The notes below the pieces were generated by a model, which saw only the letters and a list, made by a program, of their open reading frames with translations, was not told where the DNA came from and searched no databases. Shown one piece after another: positions 1-10,538 of a stretch of 64,000 bases of DNA. The stretch's first letter is position 1. Each line of letters opens with the position of its first letter. A program made the translations under genes and the position numbers. The DNA is from Methylicorpusculum oleiharenae (lineage in GTDB: Bacteria > Pseudomonadota > Gammaproteobacteria > Methylococcales > Methylomonadaceae), in assembly GCF_009828925.2 (NCBI RefSeq), contig NZ_WUTY02000001.1, positions 5,114,492-5,178,491 of the forward strand. The letters run 5' to 3'.

Positions 1-78
1 GGCGAGATTCCCGCCGAACAGCAGCATTATGTTATTGCGACGCTGATTCGCGGGGGTGTCTTTGGGGGTAATGAGTAA
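1..78 (+). CDS. csy3: Csy3 (Cas7f1), type I-F Cascade backbone subunit, C-terminal fragment
   Basis: Only the last 25 codons are in the window, read in frame 1 from the first base to the TAA at 76-78. The tail (HYVIATLIRGGVFGGNE) has the GGVFG ending typical of Csy3, the subunit that forms the six-copy filament along the crRNA in the type I-F surveillance complex. The next gene, csy4, begins on the very next base, so the two are surely one operon. The other cas genes (cas1, cas2-3, csy1, csy2) would lie upstream, outside the window. The assignment rests on the short tail plus the adjacent csy4 and I-F array. Confidence 0.85.
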   Translation, partial: GEIPAEQQHYVIATLIRGGVFGGNE

Positions 79-666
79 ATGATGAATTATTATCAGGAAC
101 TATCGTTATTACCCCAAGATGAAGTCCCTATCCATTTCCTCTGGTCAAAAGTCTTCCAGCAAATCCATTTGGGATTGGTCGAGATACAGGATGATCAGGG
201 ATGCGTGCCGATTGGTGTCTCGTTTCCTGAATATGTAACGGGGCAAAAATTCAGCATATTGGGCGACAAATTGCGGTTGTTTGCTATAGACGAAATGACA
301 CTCGCTCGATTTGATGTCGCCAAATGGTTGGCTCGTTTGAGCGACTACGTCCATTGGACCGGCATTCGCCCCGTGCCGGAAAAAATTACGGCTTACGCCT
401 TTTTTCAACGAGAACAGCCCAAAACCAGCAAAGAGCGTTTAGCCAGGCGCTATGCAAAAAGGCATCACATCGACTATGACTCGGCGTATCAACGCTATAG
501 CGAAATGCCTCATAAAAGCATTGCGACACCCTTTATCCGTCTTAAAAGCTTGAGTGGAAACCAGGAGTTTTGTCTCTGGATTAAAAAATCCACGACTACC
601 GAGTCCACTGGCACGACATTCAGCAGCTATGGTTTAAGTGCTGTTTCAACCGTGCCTGATTTTTGA
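79..666 (+). CDS. csy4: Csy4 (Cas6f), CRISPR pre-crRNA endonuclease
   Basis: A 195-aa protein of the usual Cas6f length. Cas6f cuts the long CRISPR transcript at the base of each repeat hairpin and stays bound to the 3' end of the mature crRNA. Tandem ATG codons at 79 and 82 are both possible starts. Using the second one puts the histidine of QIHLGLVE at residue 29, matching the general-base His29 of Pseudomonas Csy4. The C-terminal part has the expected SGNQEF strand and an FSSYGLS motif near the end. The gene abuts csy3 with no gap and is followed by a strong hairpin at 696-741. Its substrate is the array starting at 1165, whose repeat contains the I-F stem CTGCC / GGCAG around a GCACA loop. 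Confidence 0.96.
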   Translation: MMNYYQELSLLPQDEVPIHFLWSKVFQQIHLGLVEIQDDQGCVPIGVSFPEYVTGQKFSILGDKLRLFAIDEMTLARFDVAKWLARLSDYVHWTGIRPVPEKITAYAFFQREQPKTSKERLARRYAKRHHIDYDSAYQRYSEMPHKSIATPFIRLKSLSGNQEFCLWIKKSTTTESTGTTFSSYGLSAVSTVPDF

Positions 667-695
667 TCCATTTTCTTTCGCGGCATAATGCGGCA

Positions 696-741
696 AAATC
701 CCGCTCACCCCATAAGCTGCCGAATGGGGTGAACGGGATTT
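696..741 (+). terminator. Hairpin after csy4, probable cas operon terminator
   Basis: Two 18-nt arms (696-713 and 724-741) pair throughout except for one G-U-type position, around a 10-nt loop. There is no long T-run immediately after it, so it may act as an RNA-stabilising or weak intrinsic terminator. It lies 30 nt after the csy4 stop codon and would separate cas mRNA from the CRISPR transcript. Confidence 0.6.
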
Positions 742-1049
742 ACAACTTTACAGACTTGATTTGGCTTCACTCAACCCGCGTGTATTTTAGTAGGTGGAGG
801 TAATGTAGCTGACACAAAAGTCATCAGCCGGATTCCTAGAGTATTTGGACTCATCAATAACAGATTATCCTTTTACGGTAAGTCCATAAAGGAACCACTC
901 ATTCCCGATAGTCACTTAGCAATTCGTGACACCTCGCCCTCGCCGTATTGAAATTTAGGAAAATTTACTGCATGTATTAGGCAAGCGAGATGCTGGCTGA
1001 TTATATAAACACAAAATCAAACTGACCGGTTTCGACCCAAGTTTTTTAG

Positions 1050-1061
1050 GCTCTTTAACAA
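1050..1061 (+). promoter_or_regulatory. boxA antitermination element in the CRISPR leader
   Basis: GCTCTTTAACAA is identical to the core of the E. coli rRNA boxA, which loads NusB/NusE (with SuhB) and protects long untranslated RNAs from Rho. It ends 103 nt before the first repeat and is in the sense direction of the array. BoxA elements in CRISPR leaders are known to let polymerase read through long arrays. Here the array RNA would be over 10 kb even without the insertion sequences. Confidence 0.75.
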
Positions 1062-1069
1062 CATAGAAA

Positions 1070-1082
1070 AATCAATCAGTTA
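1070..1082 (+). promoter_or_regulatory. IHF-binding consensus in the leader
   Basis: AATCAATCAGTTA fits the IHF consensus WATCAA-N4-TTR at every defined position, 82 nt upstream of the first repeat. IHF bends the leader to guide Cas1-Cas2 in type I-E and I-F spacer acquisition, so this would help place new spacers at the repeat starting at 1165. A second, distal IHF site was looked for and not found at full consensus. Confidence 0.6.
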
Positions 1083-1164
1083 CAATTGATCAAAAAATAA
1101 TGGTCAAAACAAGAATTTCCAGCTAAGTACTTGTTGCCATTATTTTTTTGTTCTTTATACTTCA

Positions 1165-4100
1165 GTCCGCTGCCGCACAGGCAGCTTAGAAAAATAAAAC
1201 AATCGCCTTATTTTCAATGCTCGTGTCCGCTGCCGCACAGGCAGCTTAGAAATTCTAAATTTGCCGCTTCAGCAACGGCAAACTGTCCGCTGCCGCACAG
1301 GCAGCTTAGAAAGCAATTAGGAGTTACAGACTTGAGTAGTTTTAGTCCGCTGCCGCACAGGCAGCTTAGAAAGTTATGACGCTTTTCAAAAAACAATTGA
1401 ACAGGTCCGCTGCCGCACAGGCAGCTTAGAAATATGAAACCCGCTCCCAGTGGGTAGAGCGCGAGTCCGCTGCCGCACAGGCAGCTTAGAAATTTCAGGA
1501 TGTGCCTTAGCTTCCTCTAAATTAGTCCGCTGCCGCACAGGCAGCTTAGAAAATTCGAGTCTCCGGTAGTGGTTATTTAATACTGTCCGCTGCCGCACAG
1601 GCAGCTTAGAAAACTCCCTGAAAAGCTCTTTACTAAACGGCGCAGTCCGCTGCCGCACAGGCAGCTTAGAAATTTCGGCGTTACATTCGTGTTCGCCGTT
1701 GTTGGTCCGCTGCCGCACAGGCAGCTTAGAAAATGAAAGAAAAGAGCCGGTATTTTTAAACCCGGTCCGCTGCCGCACAGGCAGCTTAGAAAACCAAAGC
1801 ACGAAATAAACGCGCTAGAGCTCCGTCCGCTGCCGCACAGGCAGCTTAGAAACTCACATTGGAGATTGAATTAATGAATATTGAGTCCGCTGCCGCACAG
1901 GCAGCTTAGAAATATTAAAGTAATTAAGGTTAAAGGCTGGAGAAGTCCGCTGCCGCACAGGCAGCTTAGAAACTGAAAAAGGCGGAACATTCGGGCGTTT
2001 CAACGGTCCGCTGCCGCACAGGCAGCTTAGAAATCTGATAGAAAAACAAATAACTGAATTGACACGTCCGCTGCCGCACAGGCAGCTTAGAAAACCAAAG
2101 CACGAAATAAACGCGCTAGAGCTCCGTCCGCTGCCGCACAGGCAGCTTAGAAAGGCAGAATTGATGCCCTGGGTTTTTGATGGTAGTCCGCTGCCGCACA
2201 GGCAGCTTAGAAAAGTCAAGAAAGAGGGCTGGGTGAGGTTATTTAGTCCGCTGCCGCACAGGCAGCTTAGAAAATTAGCACAGGTCATCTTACAAATTAC
2301 CCACGGTCCGCTGCCGCACAGGCAGCTTAGAAAGTCCGAGGCCGAATGGAACAACGCCGATTTTAGTCCGCTGCCGCACAGGCAGCTTAGAAAACTGCAC
2401 TGCCACATTATCAACAACGGCGAACGTCCGCTGCCGCACAGGCAGCTTAGAAATAATGCTGATTGCATAGCCACCGCCACGTTTGGTCCGCTGCCGCACA
2501 GGCAGCTTAGAAAGTTAACGGACCAGTAAAGCGCTCCAGCTACTTGTCCGCTGCCGCACAGGCAGCTTAGAAAGAAGATGGGTTGCCCAGCCACAACGCG
2601 CTGGTCCGCTGCCGCACAGGCAGCTTAGAAATGCCGCAATGATGAAAGAGCCAATGAATCGGTGTCCGCTGCCGCACAGGCAGCTTAGAAAGCTTGAAAA
2701 ATTATCAAAATCAACTGTACTGAGTCCGCTGCCGCACAGGCAGCTTAGAAAGCAACTAGGAGTTACAGACTTGAGCAGTTTTAGTCCGCTGCCGCACAGG
2801 CAGCTTAGAAATAAACGCCCGCTGTGCCTGTAGGTCAGACGCTTGTCCGCTGCCGCACAGGCAGCTTAGAAATTTAAACTGTTAAATGCTGAGCTTACCC
2901 GGTTGTCCGCTGCCGCACAGGCAGCTTAGAAAGGTCGACGCTTCATTGCTTTGTGCGCAATTATGTCCGCTGCCGCACAGGCAGCTTAGAAAACGAAGGC
3001 GGCATTGTCGGCCAAGGGGGCAGCGTCCGCTGCCGCACAGGCAGCTTAGAAAGTGAAGCTTGGCGATACGGATATGAAAACGTTGTCCGCTGCCGCACAG
3101 GCAGCTTAGAAAACATTTTGATAGCAAAAGTAAGATGCTCTGGCGTCCGCTGCCGCACAGGCAGCTTAGAAATTTAATGAGCCATGCTAAAACAGAAGGT
3201 TTTAGTCCGCTGCCGCACAGGCAGCTTAGAAATTCTACAGATATTATAAGTCTTTCCGGTATCTGTCCGCTGCCGCACAGGCAGCTTAGAAATGTTATTA
3301 AAGAAGTCCCGGGTAACTTTTTTGTGTCCGCTGCCGCACAGGCAGCTTAGAAACACTGGCGAATTTAGAATTGTAGATTGCTAATGTCCGCTGCCGCACA
3401 GGCAGCTTAGAAAAAGTGGGATAAATGAAGCATCTGAAAGTGACAGTCCGCTGCCGCACAGGCAGCTTAGAAAAATGGCAAGTGCCAAACATGGAAGAGT
3501 AAGAAGTCCGCTGCCGCACAGGCAGCTTAGAAAAAACTCAGGTCGCAAAACGGCTTTTGTTTGCGGTCCGCTGCCGCACAGGCAGCTTAGAAAGCCGAAA
3601 ATAGCCTCGCCGTTTGTAGCTTTACGTCCGCTGCCGCACAGGCAGCTTAGAAAACCAACAATCAGCTGGCGGGGGCTGGATTTTAGTCCGCTGCCGCACA
3701 GGCAGCTTAGAAAACTAACGGGCTGAACACCATCTATCGTGGATTGTCCGCTGCCGCACAGGCAGCTTAGAAAACAAAAAGACATCATGACAAAACTAAC
3801 CTTATCGTCCGCTGCCGCACAGGCAGCTTAGAAAATTCGGTTAACTGACGGCCAGGTCTACATGATGTCCGCTGCCGCACAGGCAGCTTAGAAATTGTAG
3901 TTGGCGTTAAAGTTGGTGACATCCAAGTCCGCTGCCGCACAGGCAGCTTAGAAATTCTTTGTGCGATCTTTGACGCGCATACAGGAGTCCGCTGCCGCAC
4001 AGGCAGCTTAGAAAACCCGGCAGCCACTCCGACAACAGCGCTTGAAGTCCGCTGCCGCACAGGCAGCTTAGAAAGATAAAATACCGTTTTTCGTCTTCGC

Positions 4101-7100
4101 ACAGCCGTCCGCTGCCGCACAGGCAGCTTAGAAAGAATTGAGCGGCATTTTGCCCATGACTTGGATGTCCGCTGCCGCACAGGCAGCTTAGAAATAAGTG
4201 ATGATTTAGATAAAATCAATTTAGCAGTCCGCTGCCGCACAGGCAGCTTAGAAAGTAAACCTCACATAATTTAGTTATTGTTTTTGGTCCGCTGCCGCAC
4301 AGGCAGCTTAGAAAGCACTGACCAAAGCGCAGGGCGTCGTGGCCAGGTCCGCTGCCGCACAGGCAGCTTAGAAATGCTGACGCGTATGACTATGCTCAGG
4401 AGTGTCGTCCGCTGCCGCACAGGCAGCTTAGAAAAGGCAGGGCGATTACGTTGCTTGCGCTGGTGAGTCCGCTGCCGCACAGGCAGCTTAGAAAATGGGT
4501 TACTCCAAAGTGAAATATAAATTAGTGTCCGCTGCCGCACAGGCAGCTTAGAAACGTCAGCACATCCGTGTCAATCTCCCCCACCTGGTCCGCTGCCGCA
4601 CAGGCAGCTTAGAAATGTGCGCGGTCTGCCGTCTGCTGCGTGGACGTGTCCGCTGCCGCACAGGCAGCTTAGAAAAAATCAACCGCGAAGCCCTGGCCCG
4701 AGGCCGCGTCCGCTGCCGCACAGGCAGCTTAGAAATACCAATTCCGCAAAACGCTCTTTATGCATAAGTCCGCTGCCGCACAGGCAGCTTAGAAATTCAA
4801 TAAATACTGGGCTATACTCCAGTGCCTGTCCGCTGCCGCACAGGCAGCTTAGAAACATGACTATCGGTGACAGTAATTACTGAGCTTGTCCGCTGCCGCA
4901 CAGGCAGCTTAGAAAGCAAAAGCATTTGAGGCAACTCCTGCAAAAGCGTCCGCTGCCGCACAGGCAGCTTAGAAATATTTCTTTTTGGCTGAAATACTCT
5001 CTTTTTAGTCCGCTGCCGCACAGGCAGCTTAGAAATTAACAACCTTGGCCCCTTTGCGCCTGCTGCAGTCCGCTGCCGCACAGGCAGCTTAGAAATTACC
5101 GGCCAACAGCTCTTTAACCGTCGACGGGTCCGCTGCCGCACAGGCAGCTTAGAAAATGCCAATTGGCAATAATCCCATAACCCTATACGTCCGCTGCCGC
5201 ACAGGCAGCTTAGAAAGATCGGTGCAAAGGCTTGCGAGATTTCAAAGCGTCCGCTGCCGCACAGGCAGCTTAGAAATATTTGCAGCGAGCTGCCCATAAC
5301 AACATTTAGTCCGCTGCCGCACAGGCAGCTTAGAAAAATTGCGTAATTTTATTACTAGCCATATCAATGTCCGCTGCCGCACAGGCAGCTTAGAAAACTT
5401 GATATACAAAGTAATGTCATAACAATACGTCCGCTGCCGCACAGGCAGCTTAGAAAGATAGCAACAATACAACCAATATCAAAAGCTAGTCCGCTGCCGC
5501 ACAGGCAGCTTAGAAAGGAAATCCAATAACACCTTGTCATTAGCAATTGTCCGCTGCCGCACAGGCAGCTTAGAAAATATAAAAAGGCTATCAAGGCTGC
5601 ATTGCTCAGTCCGCTGCCGCACAGGCAGCTTAGAAAATAATATAATGCATCCTCAAGCTCTTTATATAGTCCGCTGCCGCACAGGCAGCTTAGAAAAGCG
5701 ATTCGTTTTTCTACGATCTGGCCGGGCTGTCCGCTGCCGCACAGGCAGCTTAGAAATACGGGTTTTGCGTACAGTGGAACAATAACAAGTCCGCTGCCGC
5801 ACAGGCAGCTTAGAAATACCAACCAGACTGGTGCCTGATGCAAGGCCCGTCCGCTGCCGCACAGGCAGCTTAGAAACTTACGAACGTTCCCAGCCAGCGG
5901 CCAGGTAGGTCCGCTGCCGCACAGGCAGCTTAGAAAATAATCTGATCCATTGCCACCATTTCATTGGCGTCCGCTGCCGCACAGGCAGCTTAGAAAGATG
6001 ACGCTCAACGCGCGTTTGGCAAATACCGGTCCGCTGCCGCACAGGCAGCTTAGAAAGATAAAATGCCGCACGGTTTTGCCTGGGTAGTGTCCGCTGCCGC
6101 ACAGGCAGCTTAGAAAAGTCCAATGCAGTTTGCAAGAGGGCCTATTATGTCCGCTGCCGCACAGGCAGCTTAGAAAACCAGAACCGGCAAACGCTGTAAC
6201 CTGGTCCAGTCCGCTGCCGCACAGGCAGCTTAGAAACTTACGAACGTTCCCAGCCAGCGGCCAGGTAGGTCCGCTGCCGCACGGTTTTGCCTGGGTAGTG
6301 TCCGCTGCCGCACAGGCAGCTTAGAAAAGTCCAATGCAGTTTGCAAGAGGGCCTATTATGTCCGCTGCCGCACAGGCAGCTTAGAAAACCAGAACCGGCA
6401 AACGCTGTAACCTGGTCCAGTCCGCTGCCGCACAGGCAGCTTAGAAAAGGTAGTGGTTCTGGCAACCAAACCTGCATACGTCCGCTGCCGCACAGGCAGC
6501 TTAGAAAATCGACCAACTTAGGATGCTGAGTTATCAAAAGTCCGCTGCCGCACAGGCAGCTTAGAAAGACACGCCACGAAAACAAAAAAGCCATATATTG
6601 TCCGCTGCCGCACAGGCAGCTTAGAAATGCAGTGGGGGTCTGGGGAAAATGTACACGTAGTCCGCTGCCGCACAGGCAGCTTAGAAAGCATTAAAGCCAT
6701 CGAACATCAATTAGATATTTGTCCGCTGCCGCACAGGCAGCTTAGAAAACCCAACTCCCGAGCATCCCTCGGCAGTTCGCGTCCGCTGCCGCACAGGCAG
6801 CTTAGAAAATTGCTCGGACTGCCGTTCATTCGCGTCCATGGTCCGCTGCCGCACAGGCAGCTTAGAAACAGCGGCGCAAAGCATCGCCAACCGTACACTT
6901 AGTCCGCTGCCGCACAGGCAGCTTAGAAAGAGCCCGGAGGCGTCAAGGATACCTTCCAGGAGTCCGCTGCCGCACAGGCAGCTTAGAAAAAAATTGGCGT
7001 TGGATTTGCAGCTGTAGCCGCGTCCGCTGCCGCACAGGCAGCTTAGAAACGGCACATCAATAATTTTAAAGCGGGCACAGGGTCCGCTGCCGCACAGGCA

Positions 7101-10100
7101 GCTTAGAAAGCGGACCTGTCCAAGCCGGTCCGGGACCTGATGTCCGCTGCCGCACAGGCAGCTTAGAAATCGGACTTTATCTTATCCATGCCCCCCATGA
7201 AGTCCGCTGCCGCACAGGCAGCTTAGAAAGTTCAAAGATGGAACGGAAAGCTTAGTCGATAGTCCGCTGCCGCACAGGCAGCTTAGAAATGCCCAGGGCA
7301 AAAAGCGGTTTTGCTTGTCTAGTCCGCTGCCGCACAGGCAGCTTAGAAATGGTTATCATGTCAAAAATGCATGTTATCCCGGTCCGCTGCCGCACAGGCA
7401 GCTTAGAAAAACGTAGGGTTTGTTAGGCACGATGTAACATCGTCCGCTGCCGCACAGGCAGCTTAGAAATCATTTCGGCATATTACACTTGCAAACTGTA
7501 AGTCCGCTGCCGCACAGGCAGCTTAGAAAGATAATTCCGTCATTCTTCATTGCATCAATAAGTCCGCTGCCGCACAGGCAGCTTAGAAACCTGTAGACCG
7601 GCTAAATAGCCCTGTTCCTGCGTCCGCTGCCGCACAGGCAGCTTAGAAAGCGCGCCTTTGGTGATCGGTCATCCTAAAACCGTCCGCTGCCGCACAGGCA
7701 GCTTAGAAAGATGGTTACTTTATTCGCCGGGCACAAATAGGGTCCGCTGCCGCACAGGCAGCTTAGAAAGTAGCCGCTTCGGCTTTCTCCCATCCGGTGA
7801 GCGTCCGCTGCCGCACAGGCAGCTTAGAAATCACGCACCACGCCCTCAGGGTCCTGGTTGTCGTCCGCTGCCGCACAGGCAGCTTAGAAAAAGCTTCCCG
7901 CGCGGCATTGCTTTGAATCAGAGTCCGCTGCCGCACAGGCAGCTTAGAAAAAGCGCCTGGAGCAGCACAGCGGGCGGTTATCGTCCGCTGCCGCACAGGC
8001 AGCTTAGAAAGTGTTAATGTTTTAGTAACCGTTTACACGGGAGTCCGCTGCCGCACAGGCAGCTTAGAAACCACAAAAAATTAATTTATGCCCTACGCCA
8101 CTGGTCCGCTGCCGCACAGGCAGCTTAGAAATGAGCAAATTCATTAATGTTATTTGCTCTTTTGTCCGCTGCCGCACAGGCAGCTTAGAAACGGTGATAA
8201 GCAAGCCGGGGCGCTTTACTGTGGTCCGCTGCCGCACAGGCAGCTTAGAAAACTCGACAAGCGCCCCGAAAAACTGAGATATGGTCCGCTGCCGCACAGG
8301 CAGCTTAGAAACGGCATGCCTGGCATTGGCCCAAATACGGTTAGTCCGCTGCCGCACAGGCAGCTTAGAAAGTCTTACGGCATTAAACATCCAATTAAAC
8401 TCTGTCCGCTGCCGCACAGGCAGCTTAGAAATACTCTCCGACGTGGCGCTTAGTCGCTAAGATGTCCGCTGCCGCACAGGCAGCTTAGAAATTCGAGTAT
8501 GTGGCCGTGCCTGAATTTCATAAGTCCGCTGCCGCACAGGCAGCTTAGAAAGATGGCGAGCTGTCATTTACTGAAAACTATACGTCCGCTGCCGCACAGG
8601 CAGCTTAGAAAGATAAAGTCATCGCTCAAAGAGCCCGCATCAGGTCCGCTGCCGCACAGGCAGCTTAGAAAATTCAAGCAGCAAGAGCAGGTGTTGTTTT
8701 ATAGTCCGCTGCCGCACAGGCAGCTTAGAAATCACGTACTGTCTCTGGTTTATTACTCACATCGTCCGCTGCCGCACAGGCAGCTTAGAAACTCAGGAAT
8801 CCTGATGGCCGTGCTGCTCTGGAGTCCGCTGCCGCACAGGCAGCTTAGAAATGTGGAATGACGACGGCACCCGGAGGAGTTTAGTCCGCTGCCGCACAGG
8901 CAGCTTAGAAAAATTTACCCAGCTCCGGTATGTTGTCTGGAGAGTCCGCTGCCGCACAGGCAGCTTAGAAATTGGTAATATCGCGGCCATTGCCCGCGGT
9001 GGCGTCCGCTGCCGCACAGGCAGCTTAGAAAATCCACGAAGCGCGCTCAGTCTTGAGCGATTCGTCCGCTGCCGCACAGGCAGCTTAGAAAGCCTTGAGC
9101 GGGGGCAGACAAGCCAGCATCAGGTCCGCTGCCGCACAGGCAGCTTAGAAACAAACAAAAAGAAATCGGCGAGTTAACCGAGGGTCCGCTGCCGCACAGG
9201 CAGCTTAGAAAATCGAATAACCCTTCTAATGTTTTGATTGATCGTCCGCTGCCGCACAGGCAGCTTAGAAATCTACAGCCTTCATTCTGAACAAATTTAA
9301 ACTGTCCGCTGCCGCACAGGCAGCTTAGAAATGTCGTCAGATGCGCTAACAGCAGCCAAGGTAGTCCGCTGCCGCACAGGCAGCTTAGAAAATCATAGAA
9401 ACGGATTTTGGACGTTTAGACGAGTCCGCTGCCGCACAGGCAGCTTAGAAATATCAAAAAGATTAAAAGAAAACTCATGCCGCGTCCGCTGCCGCACAGG
9501 CAGCTTAGAAATCATAAGGATCAATGTAAGTTTCGTCTTTAATGTCCGCTGCCGCACAGGCAGCTTAGAAAACGCCGGACAATGACGACTGGCGCGGCTA
9601 TGTGTCCGCTGCCGCACAGGCAGCTTAGAAAGCAAACGGTAGACGCTGGGCAATATACTGATCGTCCGCTGCCGCACAGGCAGCTTAGAAAAATTTTGCC
9701 GCGTATAAAGCGGACATCAAAGCGTCCGCTGCCGCACAGGCAGCTTAGAAAAAAGTGGCCGCATTTACCGCCCGCTTGATGCTGTCCGCTGCCGCACAGG
9801 CAGCTTAGAAAGATAAAATGCCGGTAATCAAATTCAATGTTAAGTCCGCTGCCGCACAGGCAGCTTAGAAAGAACGACAGAAGACAGGAACATGCTGTAG
9901 CTGGTCCGCTGCCGCACAGGCAGCTTAGAAAGAGTAAGTCGGCAGTTTCGGTCTGGCTTTCTGGTCCGCTGCCGCACAGGCAGCTTAGAAATATCAACTG
10001 AAGTGAATCTAACCTCGAAACGTGTCCGCTGCCGCACAGGCAGCTTAGAAAATTGAAACAGACACAGCACCAAAGAAAAGACCGTCCGCTGCCGCACAGG

Positions 10101-10531
10101 CAGCTTAGAAAACTAGGACAATCAGGAGGCGGAATACACATACGTCCGCTGCCGCACAGGCAGCTTAGAAAACTAGGACAATCAGGAGGCGGAATACACA
10201 TACGTCCGCTGCCGCACAGGCAGCTTAGAAAAGGTGTTAACGCCCCCGGCCGTTTTGGACGATGTCCGCTGCCGCACAGGCAGCTTAGAAAGCGCGCCAC
10301 TAAGCCGACGGCGATGAGGATTCGTCCGCTGCCGCACAGGCAGCTTAGAAAACATAGAAAGTTACACGGTGGTGGATGAATACGTCCGCTGCCGCACAGG
10401 CAGCTTAGAAATCCGGGTAATCCGGTTCGGGCAGCGCCGGCGGGTCCGCTGCCGCACAGGCAGCTTAGAAACGAACAACCCGAAACCGGTAGTTCCGGAA
10501 TCCGTCCGCTGCCGCACAGGCAGCTTAGAAA
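1165..10531 (+). CRISPR. Type I-F CRISPR array, leader-proximal segment
   Basis: By reading the repeat start in each row I count 156 full 28-nt repeats plus one truncated repeat (6269-6282). The repeat begins GTCCG, has the hairpin CTGCC-GCACA-GGCAG and ends with the 8-nt handle CTTAGAAA. That is the I-F layout, differing from the common I-F repeat only at a few positions. The period is 60 nt (32-nt spacers). Ten spacers in this segment are 33 nt, one is 30 nt (2574-2603) and one is a 17-nt remnant (6283-6299). No variant full repeat was seen in this segment. Identical spacers occur at 1793 and 2094, and side by side at 10112 and 10172. A pair differing at two positions lies at 1313 and 2752. 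The segment ends where an IS1182-family element entered the next spacer. Confidence 0.98.
5877..6447 (+). repeat. Rearranged spacer block with duplication and internal deletion
   Basis: Six spacers in order A-B-C-D-E-F start at 5877, 5937, 5997, 6057, 6117 and 6177. A second copy follows as A (6237), then a truncated repeat of 14 nt (6269-6282) fused to the last 17 nt of D (6283-6299), then E (6328) and F (6388). The fused junction lies at TGCCGCAC, present both in the repeat (its bases 7-14) and inside spacer D (6064-6071). The simplest reading is a tandem duplication of six units (360 nt) followed by a 149-nt deletion at the microhomology, which gives exactly the 211 nt seen. Confidence 0.9.
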
Positions 10532-10538
10532 CGTCTAG

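Larger units (their letters stand above)
667..1164 (+). promoter_or_regulatory. CRISPR leader and cas operon 3' region
   Basis: This 498-nt stretch between csy4 and the first repeat has no convincing gene. It begins with a terminator-like hairpin (696-741). The last 200 nt become AT-rich, as expected of an I-F leader, and contain a boxA (1050-1061) and an IHF-type site (1070-1082). A TATATA at 1002-1007 could be part of a promoter, but no good -35 was found at the right distance. A stop-free frame from about 780 to 950 was noticed but has no start or recognisable product. The degenerate repeat at the far end of the array independently supports the leader lying on this side. Confidence 0.8.

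Noticed and set aside
780-950. Stop-free frame (VGGGNVADTKVISRIPRVFG and onward) in the leader region
   Set aside because: It has no start codon, no ribosome site and no recognisable family, and it lies in a region expected to be non-coding leader.
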